DNA of 64,000 nucleotides, from positions 62,001 to 126,000 of the forward strand of contig CANMRT010000004.1 of NCBI GenBank assembly GCA_947500415.1, given 5' to 3'. The position numbers and the translations under genes were made by a program. This document shows positions 27,509-36,908 of the stretch, one piece after another. How positions within the stretch are numbered: the stretch's first letter is position 1; every line of letters begins with the position of its first letter. The notes below the pieces were generated by a model that worked only from the letters and a program-made list of their open reading frames with translations, was not told the DNA's origin and made no database searches. The stretch comes from an uncultured Roseicyclus sp. Its GTDB lineage: Bacteria > Pseudomonadota > Alphaproteobacteria > Rhodobacterales > Rhodobacteraceae.

Positions 27509-30082
27509 ATGTCCCGCTACGACCCCGCAAAGATCGAGCCGAAATGGCAAAAGGCCTGGGATGAGGCCGGGACGTTCCTTGCGAAAATGTCCGCCGATAA
27601 GCCCAAGTATTACGTGCTTGAGATGTTCCCCTATCCCTCGGGTCGCATCCACATCGGCCATGTACGGAACTACACGATGGGCGACGTCATCGCGCGCTAT
27701 AAGATGTCGACCGGTCATAGTGTTCTGCATCCGATGGGCTTCGACGCCTTCGGCATGCCTGCGGAAAATGCCGCCATGGCGCAGGGTGGCCACCCCGCCG
27801 ATTGGACATATGAGAATATCGACACGATGGTCGAACAAATGAAGCCTCTGGGCTTCGGCATCGACTGGTCGCGCATGTTCGCCACATGTGACCCGGAGTA
27901 TTATGGCCAGCAGCAGGCGCTGTTCCTGGACATGCTCGAAGGTGGGTTCATCGATCGCAAGAACGCAGTGGTGAACTGGGACCCGGTCGACATGACCGTT
28001 CTGGCCAATGAACAGGTGATCGACGGCAAGGGCTGGCGCTCGGGTGCAGAGGTTGAGCGTCGCGAGCTGACGCAATGGTTCTTCAAGATCTCCGACATGG
28101 CCGATGAGCTGCTGGAGGCGCTGGACGGGCTGGACGATTGGCCTGCCAAAGTGCGTTTGATGCAGGAGAACTGGATCGGACGCTCACGCGGCCTGCAATT
28201 TGCCTTCGGTCTGGTGGATGCCGTCGGTGGCCATGACCGGGTGGAAGTCTATACGACCCGCCCCGACACGCTTTTGGGCGCGAGCTTCGTGGGCATCTCC
28301 CCCGACCATCCCATCGCAAAAGAGTTGGAAGCCAAGGACGACGCAGTCGCCGCCTTCTGCGCGGAGTGCCGCAAAGGTGGTACAACGGCCGAGGCCATCG
28401 AGAAAGCCGAAAAGCTAGGGTACGCCACTGGCCTGAAAGTCCGCCATCCCTTCGACACCGCCGCCGAACTGCCCGTCTACATCGCCAACTTCATCCTGAT
28501 GGACTACGGCACCGGCGCCATCTTCGGCTGCCCGGCCCACGACGAGCGCGACCTCGAATTCGCGCGCAAATACGACCTACCCGTCATCTCCACCTACGTG
28601 CCCGAAGCTAGCGAGGAGGGTTTCATCCGCCCCGAAGACGGCGGAGAGGCCTATGTCCCGCCCAAAACCGAACCTGTGCACTACGTTGCGGGCTTCGCAG
28701 GCGAAGAGGTTCAAACCGGAAACGACGCCATCGATGCCGCCATCGCTTTTTGCGAGGACAAGGGCGTCGGACAAGGCGTCACCAAATTCCGCCTGCGCGA
28801 TTGGGGCCTTTCCCGACAGCGCTACTGGGGCGCGCCGATCCCGGTGGTGCACTGCAAAGCCTGCGGTGTCGTCCCAGAGAAGAAAGAGAACCTGCCCGTC
28901 GAACTGCCCAAGGACGTCACGTTCGACATCCCCGGCAACCCGCTGGATCGCCACCCCACCTGGCGCGATGTGCCGTGCCCTTCGTGTGGCGCACCCGCCC
29001 TGCGCGAGACCGACACGATGGACACCTTCGTCGACTCCAGCTGGTATTTCGCCCGCTTCACTTCCCCCCACGCTGACACACCTACGGCGCAGGCTGAGGC
29101 CGAGTATTGGATGAACGTCGACCAATATATCGGCGGCATTGAACACGCGATCCTGCACCTGCTCTACTCCCGATTCTTCGCCCGCGCGATGCACAAGACC
29201 GGCCACCTGCCCGCCAAAAGCATCGAGCCGTTCAACGCGCTTTTCACCCAAGGCATGGTCACCCACGCGATCTTCAAGACCGCCGGCGCTGATGGCCGCC
29301 CGGTCTACCACTACCCCGAGGCTGTGGACCTGCGCGACGGCAAGGGCTTCCTGGAGGACGGCACCGAAGTCGAAATCGTCCCCTCAGCCAAGATGTCGAA
29401 GTCGAAGAACAACGTCGTCGATCCCGTAGCGATCATCGAACAATACGGCGCCGACACCGCACGTTGGTTCGTCCTGTCCGACTCGCCTCCTGAACGTGAC
29501 GTGGAATGGACCGCCGCAGGGGCCGAGGCCTCCTACAAGCACCTGAACCGTGTCTGGACCCTGTGCGACCGCATCGGCGAAATGGACCGCGCCACCGGAG
29601 GCACTGGCGACGGCGACCTCCTGCGCGCCATGCACAAGGCAATCCACGACGTCACGATGGGCATCGAATCCTTCGGTTTCAACGCCGCCATCGCCAAGCT
29701 CTACGGCTTCACCAACACGCTGTCGAAATCCAAAGCCTCCTACGCGGCACAGCGCGAGGCCGTGATGACACTCGCCCAGATGATGGCCCCCTTCACGCCG
29801 CACCTGGCGGAAGACATCTGGGCGCACCAAGGCGGCGAAGGCCTGATCGCAAATGCCGATTGGCCCAAGGCCGACGAGGCTATGCTGGTGGAAGACACCG
29901 TCACAATGCCGATCCAGATCAACGGCAAACGCCGGTCCGAGATCAAGGTCGCCAAGGACGCCAGCAAGGAAGAGGTTGAAAAGATCGCGCTGGCGGACGA
30001 CGCTGTGATCAAGGCTTTGGACGGCAACGCGCCCAAGAAGCTGATCGTTGTGCCCGGACGGATCGTGAATGTCGTCGTTTAA
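27509..30082 (+). CDS. leuS: Leucyl-tRNA synthetase
   Basis: An 857-residue class Ia synthetase of full length. The HIGH signature appears as [15 protein letters not shown] near residue 49 and KMSKS as [14 protein letters not shown] near 627. Between them lies the CP1 editing domain, with [20 protein letters not shown] and the conserved [15 protein letters not shown]. The C-terminal part carries the anticodon-binding region. It charges tRNA-Leu and hydrolyses mis-charged products. Its end overlaps lptE by 14 bases. Confidence 0.98.
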   Translation: MSRYDPAKIEPKWQKAWDEAGTFLAKMSADKPKYYVLEMFPYPSGRIHIGHVRNYTMGDVIARYKMSTGHSVLHPMGFDAFGMPAENAAMAQGGHPADWTYENIDTMVEQMKPLGFGIDWSRMFATCDPEYYGQQQALFLDMLEGGFIDRKNAVVNWDPVDMTVLANEQVIDGKGWRSGAEVERRELTQWFFKISDMADELLEALDGLDDWPAKVRLMQENWIGRSRGLQFAFGLVDAVGGHDRVEVYTTRPDTLLGASFVGISPDHPIAKELEAKDDAVAAFCAECRKGGTTAEAIEKAEKLGYATGLKVRHPFDTAAELPVYIANFILMDYGTGAIFGCPAHDERDLEFARKYDLPVISTYVPEASEEGFIRPEDGGEAYVPPKTEPVHYVAGFAGEEVQTGNDAIDAAIAFCEDKGVGQGVTKFRLRDWGLSRQRYWGAPIPVVHCKACGVVPEKKENLPVELPKDVTFDIPGNPLDRHPTWRDVPCPSCGAPALRETDTMDTFVDSSWYFARFTSPHADTPTAQAEAEYWMNVDQYIGGIEHAILHLLYSRFFARAMHKTGHLPAKSIEPFNALFTQGMVTHAIFKTAGADGRPVYHYPEAVDLRDGKGFLEDGTEVEIVPSAKMSKSKNNVVDPVAIIEQYGADTARWFVLSDSPPERDVEWTAAGAEASYKHLNRVWTLCDRIGEMDRATGGTGDGDLLRAMHKAIHDVTMGIESFGFNAAIAKLYGFTNTLSKSKASYAAQREAVMTLAQMMAPFTPHLAEDIWAHQGGEGLIANADWPKADEAMLVEDTVTMPIQINGKRRSEIKVAKDASKEEVEKIALADDAVIKALDGNAPKKLIVVPGRIVNVVV

Positions 30083-30551
30083 TCGCCGCCTTGCCCTGAT
30101 GCTCCTGCTGGCCCCTCTGGCGGCCTGCAACTTCCAACCTGTCTACGGACCGGGGGGCTCTGGCGAAGTGATCCGAAACCAGATCCGCGTGAGCGACCCC
30201 ACAACACGGCTGGACTTCGAAGTTCTGTCACGGCTGGAAGACCGGATCGGAACCGGCTCCACCTACGAGCTCGATTTCAACATCGAAACCGGCCAGCGCG
30301 ACCTCGCCATCGACGAATCCGAGAACATCGACCGGATCAACGTCATCGGCTCGATGTCCTATACCGTCCGGGCCGCAGGTACGGGTCAGATCGTCGATCA
30401 GGGCGAAGTCTCCACCTTCACGGCCTACGCCACCACCGCCTCCCCCGTCGCCACAGCCTCCGCCCGCCGAGATGCGGAGAACCGGCTTGCCGTGGCCCTG
30501 GCCGACCAGCTTGTCACCCGCCTGATCGCGAGCGCCCCCGGCTGGCCATGA
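30069..30551 (+). CDS. lptE: LPS-assembly lipoprotein LptE
   Basis: A 160-residue lipoprotein. It begins [20 protein letters not shown] with the lipid-accepting Cys at about 20, then [20 protein letters not shown], the typical LptE N-terminal stretch. LptE plugs the LptD barrel and is needed to assemble LPS at the cell surface. The gene lies in the conserved leuS-lptE-holA order, overlapping leuS by 14 bases and holA by 4, so all three are probably co-translated. Confidence 0.92.
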   Translation: MSSFNRRLALMLLLAPLAACNFQPVYGPGGSGEVIRNQIRVSDPTTRLDFEVLSRLEDRIGTGSTYELDFNIETGQRDLAIDESENIDRINVIGSMSYTVRAAGTGQIVDQGEVSTFTAYATTASPVATASARRDAENRLAVALADQLVTRLIASAPGWP

Positions 30552-31582
30552 AGCTCAGCACCCGCGACGCAAACACCTACTTCAAACGTCCCGACCAATC
30601 CGCCGCGGGTTGCCTGATCTTCGGCGAAGACGCCATGCGTGTCGCCTTGAAGCGGCAGGACCTGATGGCCGCCCTCCTGGGCGCAAACGCGGAAGAGGAG
30701 ATGCGCCTGACCCGGCTCAGCGGCGCAGACCTGCGCTCCGACGGTGCCGCCCTTCTCGATGCCGTGAAAGCCGTGGGCTTCTTCCCCGGCCCGCGCGCCG
30801 TGCTGGTCGAAGGCGCAACCGATGGCCTTTCCAAAGTCTTCGCCGCCGCAATGGAAGATTGGCTGCAAGGCGACGCCCAGATCATCGCCACAGCCGGACG
30901 GCTGACGCCGAAATCAGCCCTGCGGAAAGTCTTCGAAGGTTCGAAACTGGCCTACGCCGCCGCGATTTACGATGACTCACCCGACCGCGCGCAGATCGAG
31001 GACTGGTTGAAGGAGGCAGGCCTTTCCGCACCCGACCGTGACGCGATGGCCGACCTTGAAGGCCTCGCCCGCTCCGTCCCACCCGGCGACTTCCGGCAGA
31101 TGATCGATAAACTCGGCCTCTACAAACGCGGCGACGCGACGCCCGTCTCCCCCACCGATATCGAAGCCGTCGCCCCCCTGACGCGCGAGGCCGAACTCGA
31201 CGACATCCTCCACGCCACAGCCGAGGCCGAGACCGGCGCCATTGGCCCGATCCTCAACCGTCTCAAACAACAGGGCACCACGCCCGTTTCCCTCTGCATC
31301 GCAGCCCTTCGCCATTTCCGCGCGCTGCATATGGCCGCCAGCCATCCGAACGGCCCCGCCGCGGGCCTCCAAGCCATGCGCCCTCCGGTTTTCGGCCCGC
31401 GCCGCGACCGCATGGTTCGCCAGGCCAGCCGATGGGGTCGCGATGCGCTGGAAACAGCGCTGTCGATGCTGGTGGAAACCGACCTGACCTTGCGCTCGGC
31501 CTCCACCGCGCCGCAAATGGCCGTCATGGAACGCACATTGATCCGGCTCGCTATGCTGCCGGGACGGGGAGGACGCGGATGA
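30548..31582 (+). CDS. holA: DNA polymerase III delta subunit
   Basis: A 344-residue clamp-loader subunit. The N-terminal segment AAGCLIFGEDAMRVALKRQD, the FFPGPRAVLVEGATDGLSKV strand-helix, LTPKSALRKVFEGSKLAYAA and the C-terminal collar domain fit HolA. Delta opens the beta sliding clamp as part of the clamp loader. It overlaps lptE by 4 bases and the GST gene by 4, so it is inside a tight operon. Confidence 0.93.
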   Translation: MKLSTRDANTYFKRPDQSAAGCLIFGEDAMRVALKRQDLMAALLGANAEEEMRLTRLSGADLRSDGAALLDAVKAVGFFPGPRAVLVEGATDGLSKVFAAAMEDWLQGDAQIIATAGRLTPKSALRKVFEGSKLAYAAAIYDDSPDRAQIEDWLKEAGLSAPDRDAMADLEGLARSVPPGDFRQMIDKLGLYKRGDATPVSPTDIEAVAPLTREAELDDILHATAEAETGAIGPILNRLKQQGTTPVSLCIAALRHFRALHMAASHPNGPAAGLQAMRPPVFGPRRDRMVRQASRWGRDALETALSMLVETDLTLRSASTAPQMAVMERTLIRLAMLPGRGGRG

Positions 31583-32178
31583 CATATCAGGTCTATGGAA
31601 GCGTGCGCAGCCGCGCGATGCGGGTGCTCTGGACCCTCGAAGAACTTGGCGTGCCGTATGAATTCATCGAAGCCGCCCCAAGATCACCAGAGGCCAAAGC
31701 TGTGAACCCGTCGGGCAAGGTCCCGTTCATGGTGGCCGACGGCCAGATGATCCCCGACTCGGTCGCGATCATGACGTACCTCGCCGACAAACATGGAGGC
31801 CTGACAGCCCCGGCAGGCACCATCGCCCGCGCCCAACAAGACAGCTTCGTGCAGCTGGTGAACGATGAAATCGACGCCCTCCTTTGGACCGCCGCCCGGC
31901 ACTCCTTCATCCTGCCCGAGGATCAACGCGTCCCTGCAGTGAAAGACTCCCTCAAATGGGAATTCTCTCGCACTCAAAACACTGTCGCGGACCGGATGAG
32001 CGCTGACGGGCTATTCGTCGCCGGCGAAGATCTGTCAATCGCAGACATCCTCCTCAGCCATTGCGTCGGGTGGGCGGCGAACGCGAAATTCGAAGTCACG
32101 AACGAGCGGCTGATTGCCCACAACGAGATGATGCGCGCCCGACCCGCCTTCAAGCGTGCCCTGTCTCAGGGCGGCTGA
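31579..32178 (+). CDS. Glutathione S-transferase family protein
   Basis: A 199-residue GST with a thioredoxin-like N domain: YQVYGSVRSRAMRVLWTLEE with the active-site Ser/Arg region, NPSGKVPFMVADGQMIPDS carrying the cis-Pro (KVPF) and the Glu/Asp-Ser glutathione-binding pair, followed by an all-helical C domain (EDLSIADILLSHCVG). The substrate class is not evident. It begins at an ATG overlapping the holA stop, so it is probably the last gene of the leuS-lptE-holA operon. A palindrome with ACTACA half-sites follows. Confidence 0.9.
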   Translation: MTYQVYGSVRSRAMRVLWTLEELGVPYEFIEAAPRSPEAKAVNPSGKVPFMVADGQMIPDSVAIMTYLADKHGGLTAPAGTIARAQQDSFVQLVNDEIDALLWTAARHSFILPEDQRVPAVKDSLKWEFSRTQNTVADRMSADGLFVAGEDLSIADILLSHCVGWAANAKFEVTNERLIAHNEMMRARPAFKRALSQGG

Positions 32179-32184
32179 GCCTGC

Positions 32185-32229
32185 ACTACAATTGTAGTTA
32201 CAGAAAAACTACAGGTTCACTACAGGTTC
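32185..32229. promoter_or_regulatory. ACTACA palindrome plus tandem half-sites (possible BlaI/CopY-type box)
   Basis: ACTACAATTGTAGT (32185-32198) is a perfect palindrome with the TACA-N2-TGTA form known for BlaI/CopY/MecI repressors. It is followed by a tandem direct repeat of ACTACAGGTTC (32208-32218 and 32219-32229), giving three direct ACTACA half-sites and one inverted. It sits in the 63-base gap between two convergent genes, an odd place for an operator. Confidence 0.4.
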
Positions 32230-32241
32230 ATTATACCGATT

Positions 32242-33441
32242 TCAGCGCCAATATCGGGCCGCATGTTCCCCCGCCCAGCGCCCCGTCGCCAGGCACCCGC
32301 TGATCAGGTAGCCACCCGTTGGCGCCTCCCAATCCAGCATCTCACCCGCCACATGTATACCGGGCAAATCCCGAAGCATAAGGCCAGAGGTTACAGCCGC
32401 CTGCGTGACACCCCCGGCGGTTGAGATCGCCTCATCCATCGGACGCGGTCCGTTGTGCCTTACCGGCAGCGCCTTAATCAGCGCCGCCAATTCTCCGGCG
32501 TCTTCCGGCAGCGGATGCGCGAACTCCCGCAGCAAAGCCCGCTTCGCCTCATCCAACCCCAGTTTCGTCAACGCCTTGGTCAGCGTCTGCTTTTTTGGCC
32601 GCCCTGAAAGCCGCCTAGTAAGCTCCACCACGTCGCGTCCGGGCAGCAAATCAATCGCCAACTCAGCTCCATCGCGCACAGGCGCCGAAACGGTGTAAAT
32701 CCCACCACCCTCAAGCCCACGTTGCGAAAGAACAGCTTCCCCCTTCACGGTTTTTCCGTTCACACTCAAAGCGATGTTCTTCAACGGCGCGCCGAAATGC
32801 GGGATCATGTGGTCTGACCAGGTAACCTCAATCCCCATATTCGCAGGCTTGAACGGGGCAAGCTCTACCCCCTTCTCCGACAGCCAGGACGCCCAGGCAC
32901 CATCACTCCCAAGCCGCGCCCAGGACGCCCCACCAAGGGCGAGAACCGTCACCTCTGAATGCAGAACCCGCTCGCCATCCGGCGTGTCGAACCGCAGGCC
33001 GTCTCCCGCAAATCCCGTCCAATTCCACCGCAAGCGCAACTCGGCCTCAATCCTCTGCAACCACGCGCGCAGCAGGGGAGAGGCTTTCATCGTCTTGGGA
33101 AACACCCGCCCCGTGGAGCCCGTGAACACCGGCTGACCCAGATCCTCCGAAAAGGCCATGATCTCAACTGGATCGAGCTTCGCAATCATCGGGTAAAGCC
33201 AGTCCGCCGCCTCCCCATAAGCGCGGACAAACCGGCTAAGGTCCTCGTCTTTCGTCAGGTTCAGCCCCGACTTCCCCGCCATCAAAAACTTGCGCCCAGC
33301 CGAAGGTTTCCCCTCACATATCAACACATTACGCCCAGATTTCGCCAACGTCTCCGCCGCCATCAGCCCTGCCGGACCCGCACCTACGACTAACGCATCC
33401 ACCTTGTCATCCGCGCGAGTTGCGCCATTCTCATCGGCCAT
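32242..33441 (-). CDS. TIGR03862-family flavoprotein (HI0933-like)
   Basis: A 399-residue FAD protein. The Rossmann motif is in ALVVGAGPAGLMAAETLA near residues 16-33, followed by GRKFLMAGKSGLNLT, the HI0933/YhiN signature, and the C-terminal GIHVAGEMLDWEAPTGGY with LISGCLATGRWAG that closes the FAD site. Members are uncharacterised oxidoreductases; no substrate is assigned. The start ATG at 33441 is in CATG shared with the divergent HNH gene, so the two starts overlap by two bases. Confidence 0.9.
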   Translation of the reverse strand: MADENGATRADDKVDALVVGAGPAGLMAAETLAKSGRNVLICEGKPSAGRKFLMAGKSGLNLTKDEDLSRFVRAYGEAADWLYPMIAKLDPVEIMAFSEDLGQPVFTGSTGRVFPKTMKASPLLRAWLQRIEAELRLRWNWTGFAGDGLRFDTPDGERVLHSEVTVLALGGASWARLGSDGAWASWLSEKGVELAPFKPANMGIEVTWSDHMIPHFGAPLKNIALSVNGKTVKGEAVLSQRGLEGGGIYTVSAPVRDGAELAIDLLPGRDVVELTRRLSGRPKKQTLTKALTKLGLDEAKRALLREFAHPLPEDAGELAALIKALPVRHNGPRPMDEAISTAGGVTQAAVTSGLMLRDLPGIHVAGEMLDWEAPTGGYLISGCLATGRWAGEHAARYWR

Positions 33442-33745
33442 GGAAGACCCTCCGATCTGTCCCCTGTGTCATCGCCCGATCCCGCCCGGTGTCAAGCAAA
33501 GCCTGCACCACCTTGTGCCCAAACTGCGCGGCGGCAAGGGTGGGCCAGTCGTGCTGATGCACCAGATTTGCCACAACGAAGTACATGCCGCGATCTCCGA
33601 GGCTGAATTGGCGCGGGTGTACAACACGCCCGAGGCTTTGCGGGCGCATCCGCAACTTCAAAAGTTCGTCCGCTGGATCGCCAAACGTCCGCCCGAGTTT
33701 CATTCCAAAACCACCGGCGGACGCCGCGCCTGGAAACACAGGTAA
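33440..33745 (+). CDS. HNH-endonuclease-like protein
   Basis: A 101-residue protein. CPLC at 7-10 pairs with SLHHLVPKLRGG (about 22-32) and HQICHNEVH (41-49), giving the His-His...Asn...His core of the HNH fold with a zinc pair. HNH domains cut or nick nucleic acid; this short stand-alone type occurs widely and is often of unknown target. The start ATG is one base into the CATG that also starts the divergent flavoprotein, so no 5' untranslated region can lie between the genes. Its stop is immediately followed by copy B of the 39-bp repeat. Confidence 0.85.
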   Translation: MEDPPICPLCHRPIPPGVKQSLHHLVPKLRGGKGGPVVLMHQICHNEVHAAISEAELARVYNTPEALRAHPQLQKFVRWIAKRPPEFHSKTTGGRRAWKHR

Positions 33746-33782
33746 GCTGCGAGGACGGCTGCAAGCCGGAGGAGCGATTGAT
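33744..33782 (-). repeat. 39-bp hairpin repeat, copy B
   Basis: Inverted copy of the element at 23885-23923, exactly filling the space between the HNH stop and the enoyl-CoA hydratase stop. Central stem CGGCT-tgc-AGCCG (minus strand) has two base pairs changed from copy A, both compensated. Flanks are identical. Confidence 0.6.
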
Positions 33783-34390
33783 CAGGGCACCATCGCTTTG
33801 ATTGCGCGGACGTTGTCGGCATCGCCCGTCAGGGCAGGACCGCAGAGCGCTTCAGCATCAGCCAATAGATCCGACCGCTCCACGACCCTGTCCACCAAGC
33901 CAAACGCCAGCGCCTCTTCCACCGATAGCTTCGCGCCCGCCATCAGCAAAAGCTTCGTGCGCGCAGGACCAATCAATGCCGCCAGCCGCCCCGGATCGGA
34001 GGGTTGTGGCAGAAACCCAAGCTTCGCCACAGGGTAAAAGAACGACGCCCCCGGTACGGCCAAGCGGATGTCACAGGCCAGTGCCATACCAAACGCCCCT
34101 CCTGCCAAGGTGCCATTCAGCGCCGCAATCGTCGGGCAAGGCAGAGCCGCTAACGCGCCAGAGACGCGCTCCCACAAAGGAGACGTCGCAAGCCCGGCCC
34201 GCGCTTCGTCCAAATCTGCGCCTGCTGAGAACACCTTCTCCCCCGCCCCGGTCACGATGACCGCACGCGGGTCCGCCCCTTCAAGAAGAACAGCCAATGA
34301 GTCCAGCATCTCAGCCGTCAGCGAATTCGCCTTGTCTGGCCGGTTCAAGGTGACAGTCAGCAGGCCATCGCGATCCGTGACGTCGATCAA
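33782..34390 (-). CDS. Enoyl-CoA hydratase/isomerase family protein
   Basis: A 202-residue crotonase-fold protein, shorter than the usual about 260. The N-terminal VTLNRPDKANSLTAEMLDSL, oxyanion loop VFSAGADLDEAR and ALPCPTIAALNGTLAGGAFG plus CDIRLA are present. The C-terminal helical region is cut down, which often occurs in the isomerase/hydratase subgroup but could reflect specialised function. The start is TTG at 34390 overlapping the SDR stop by four bases. With the SDR (next gene upstream) it forms a two-gene unit, fitting a beta-oxidation-like or detoxification role that the sequence does not prove. Confidence 0.85.
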   Translation of the reverse strand: MIDVTDRDGLLTVTLNRPDKANSLTAEMLDSLAVLLEGADPRAVIVTGAGEKVFSAGADLDEARAGLATSPLWERVSGALAALPCPTIAALNGTLAGGAFGMALACDIRLAVPGASFFYPVAKLGFLPQPSDPGRLAALIGPARTKLLLMAGAKLSVEEALAFGLVDRVVERSDLLADAEALCGPALTGDADNVRAIKAMVP

Positions 34391-35145
34391 ATCAAACCCA
34401 CCTTCGCCCGAATGCCCTCATCCCGCAGCGAGATATCACCACCCAAATAAGCATCCGCCTCAGCCGTACACATCCACGCCAAGGTCTTGGCGGGCCATTC
34501 GGGGGGAATATGATCCTCCCATTCCAACGCACTCACCGGGTTCACGCCGGACGCCTTGATATCGCGCTGCATTTGGGTAGCCACCGTGCCAGGGCTCAGA
34601 CCAAGAGCGCGGATGCCCTTTTCGCCTTCTTCTTTATGCAGACACCGGGTCAGCATCAGCGCTGCCGCCTTGGAGGAACAATAGTGCGACCATCCCTCCA
34701 ACGCGCTCGTCGCCGCACCCGAGGAGATGCCGATGATCGTGCCGCCGCGTCCTGCCATGTGGGGCAATGCCGCTCGCACGCCGTTGAACGTGCCTTTGAG
34801 GTTGATGTCGATCACCTGCCCCCAGGCTTCTGGATCAGTGTCTTCAATGCGCGCGACAGGCTCGATCACGCCCGCATTGTTGATAACCACATCCAACGCG
34901 CCAAAGGCCTCGACGGCGGCATTGAACGCCGCTTCAACCTCCCAATACCGTGCCACATCGCAGGGCACAGCCAAGGCCGCATCGCCAATCTCGCCCGCTA
35001 ATCCGACAATCGCTTCACGGCCCCGCGCCAGCAGGACCACCTTCGCGCCAAGCGATGCAAATTCGCGTGCGGCGGCTGCACCGATCCCGCGGCTTGCCCC
35101 TGTGATAGCAACAACTTTTCCCGAAACAGCATGAGACATTGGCAT
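34387..35145 (-). CDS. SDR-family NAD(P)-dependent oxidoreductase
   Basis: A 252-residue classical short-chain dehydrogenase. TGASRGIGAAAA is the cofactor-binding motif near residues 15-26, VINNAGVIEP the structural NNAG, then a conserved Ser in GISSGAA and YCSSKAAAL with the catalytic Tyr-x3-Lys. The N terminus has two possible Met starts (35145 and 35139). Substrate unknown. It precedes the enoyl-CoA hydratase-like gene with four-base overlap. Confidence 0.9.
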   Translation of the reverse strand: MPMSHAVSGKVVAITGASRGIGAAAAREFASLGAKVVLLARGREAIVGLAGEIGDAALAVPCDVARYWEVEAAFNAAVEAFGALDVVINNAGVIEPVARIEDTDPEAWGQVIDINLKGTFNGVRAALPHMAGRGGTIIGISSGAATSALEGWSHYCSSKAAALMLTRCLHKEEGEKGIRALGLSPGTVATQMQRDIKASGVNPVSALEWEDHIPPEWPAKTLAWMCTAEADAYLGGDISLRDEGIRAKVGLI

Positions 35146-35299
35146 GACCCTCCTTGGTGCATTGGTCCTGTGATCCAGCGCCTGATCCTAACCATGGCGC
35201 GGGCCATGGGCCAGACCCTAAGGTGATCCGTACTTGACCGAAGCCAAAAGGCGTCCGACCTTGTCGCACACGCTTTCCCGTTGATGGAGCCCCGCTTTG

Positions 35300-36793
35300 A
35301 TGACCCGATTTGCTTTTTCCCTTTCGACACTGGCCATGTTGGCCGCCTCGCCCGCCCTTGCAGATACGCTGGCTGCCGACCTTTGGGCCGAATGGCAGGC
35401 CCAGGCCACAGTGACGGGCCAGACTCTGAACGCCACGGTAACCGAGACTGACACAGGCCTGACCCTGACAAACTTCACCTCCACTTACGCCGATGATGAT
35501 GTCTCGACCCGCGCGGCGATTGACGAAATCCAGATGACCGAGAACCCCGATGGCACAGTCACCATCACCTTCTCGGAACTCTATTCGACCACTTTCACCT
35601 TTGACGTAGATGACGACGGGGACCCTCCCGGCAACATCGAGGTGCAGCTGCGCCATGAAGGTTTGGATGTGCGCGTCTCCGGAGATCCCGGAAACCGGAC
35701 CTACACCTACAGCGCCGATCGCATCATCTTGACCGAAGGCGCGATCTGGGGCGGTGGCAGTGAACCGCCAAGCATCGACCTCGACATGGTCATCACTGAT
35801 CTGGAAAGCACCTATTCCGTCACAGGCGACAGCCCTGAGACGATGCGTTTTGACAGCACGGGTTCCATGGGCGGAATGCAGATGTCGCTGGAAATCCTTC
35901 CACCCCCCGGGGAAACCGGGCGCTTGAAAGCCGGAATGCTCATGGGCCCGGCGGAGGGTGTCAGCGCCGGCACGTTCCTGTCGCTGGCCGCACTAAACCA
36001 AATGACGGACGGGTTGCCTGAAGGTTTGGAGCTAACCGGCACCACAACCTACGACTCCTTCGCGCTGGAGTTCCAGTTTGAGGATGTGGGTGAGTTATTC
36101 GCCGTCGCCTACGCCAATGAGGGTGGCAGCATTGGCTTTGGGTTTAATGACAGCGCCATATCCTACGACATCGCCGCGCAGGGCATGAATACGCAGATCG
36201 CGGCCGCGGATCTTCCGGTCCCGGTTGAGGTCTCAGTAGAATCGTCGGAAATCGCCTTCGCGATCCCCTTGGCCGCTGGCGACACACCCCAAGACGTGTC
36301 TGTGCGCGTTGCCTACCAGGGTCTGACAGCCGGTGACGGCATCTGGGCCATGATGGATCCGACAGGTGCCATCCCACGCGATCCGGCCAGCCTGATCCTT
36401 GATGCAACCGGGCAGGTGCAATTGTTCATGGACCTGATGAACCTCGACCCCGAAGAGTTGACTGGCCCTCCGGGTGAGCTCCGCGCGCTGAATGTCAGTG
36501 AGTTGCGGCTTGGTGTCGGTGGGGCTGAATTGACCGGCACGGCTGACTTCACCTTCGCACCGGGCCAGATCGAACCGATGCCTGTGGGTGCGGCCGAGCT
36601 TCAATTGTCCGGTGGCAACGCGCTCCTGGACGCGCTCATGGCCGGTGGTCTTGTGCCAAACGACCAAGGTGCCTTTGTGCGCGGCATGGCAAATGTCTTT
36701 GCGCGTCCCGGTGCCACGCCCGATACGTTGGAGACGACGGTTCAATTCGGGGCAGACGGCTCGATCACTGCAAACGGTATTCCGCTGCAGTAA
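35300..36793 (+). CDS. DUF2125-domain secreted protein
   Basis: From ATG 35300 the protein has 497 residues, with a signal peptide (FAFSLSTLAMLAASPALA, cut near ADTL). The rest is rich in beta strands and acidic residues, repeats of LxLxxF-like strands, and a C-terminal block of LRALNVSELRLGVGGAELTG and ISDFTF-like strands that I recognise as DUF2125. The family is periplasmic and of unknown function in alphaproteobacteria. It stands alone with its own strong terminator; divergent from the SDR gene. Confidence 0.82.
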   Translation: MTRFAFSLSTLAMLAASPALADTLAADLWAEWQAQATVTGQTLNATVTETDTGLTLTNFTSTYADDDVSTRAAIDEIQMTENPDGTVTITFSELYSTTFTFDVDDDGDPPGNIEVQLRHEGLDVRVSGDPGNRTYTYSADRIILTEGAIWGGGSEPPSIDLDMVITDLESTYSVTGDSPETMRFDSTGSMGGMQMSLEILPPPGETGRLKAGMLMGPAEGVSAGTFLSLAALNQMTDGLPEGLELTGTTTYDSFALEFQFEDVGELFAVAYANEGGSIGFGFNDSAISYDIAAQGMNTQIAAADLPVPVEVSVESSEIAFAIPLAAGDTPQDVSVRVAYQGLTAGDGIWAMMDPTGAIPRDPASLILDATGQVQLFMDLMNLDPEELTGPPGELRALNVSELRLGVGGAELTGTADFTFAPGQIEPMPVGAAELQLSGGNALLDALMAGGLVPNDQGAFVRGMANVFARPGATPDTLETTVQFGADGSITANGIPLQ

Positions 36794-36813
36794 GCGCGAT
36801 ACGCATATTCTTT

Positions 36814-36847
36814 AAACGGCCCGGTCCCGAAAAGGATCGGGCCGTTT
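36814..36847 (+). terminator. Rho-independent terminator of the DUF2125 gene
   Basis: A 14-bp stem, AAACGGCCCGGTCC paired with GGATCGGGCCGTTT around a CGAAAA loop (one G-T pair), closes in TTT. It lies 21 bases after the stop and precedes pmbA. Confidence 0.88.
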
Positions 36848-36908
36848 CGCTTGCAGGCCACAGGAACACGCCCTAGGTCCAAGGCAACACGCGATCCGGG
36901 GGAAATCC

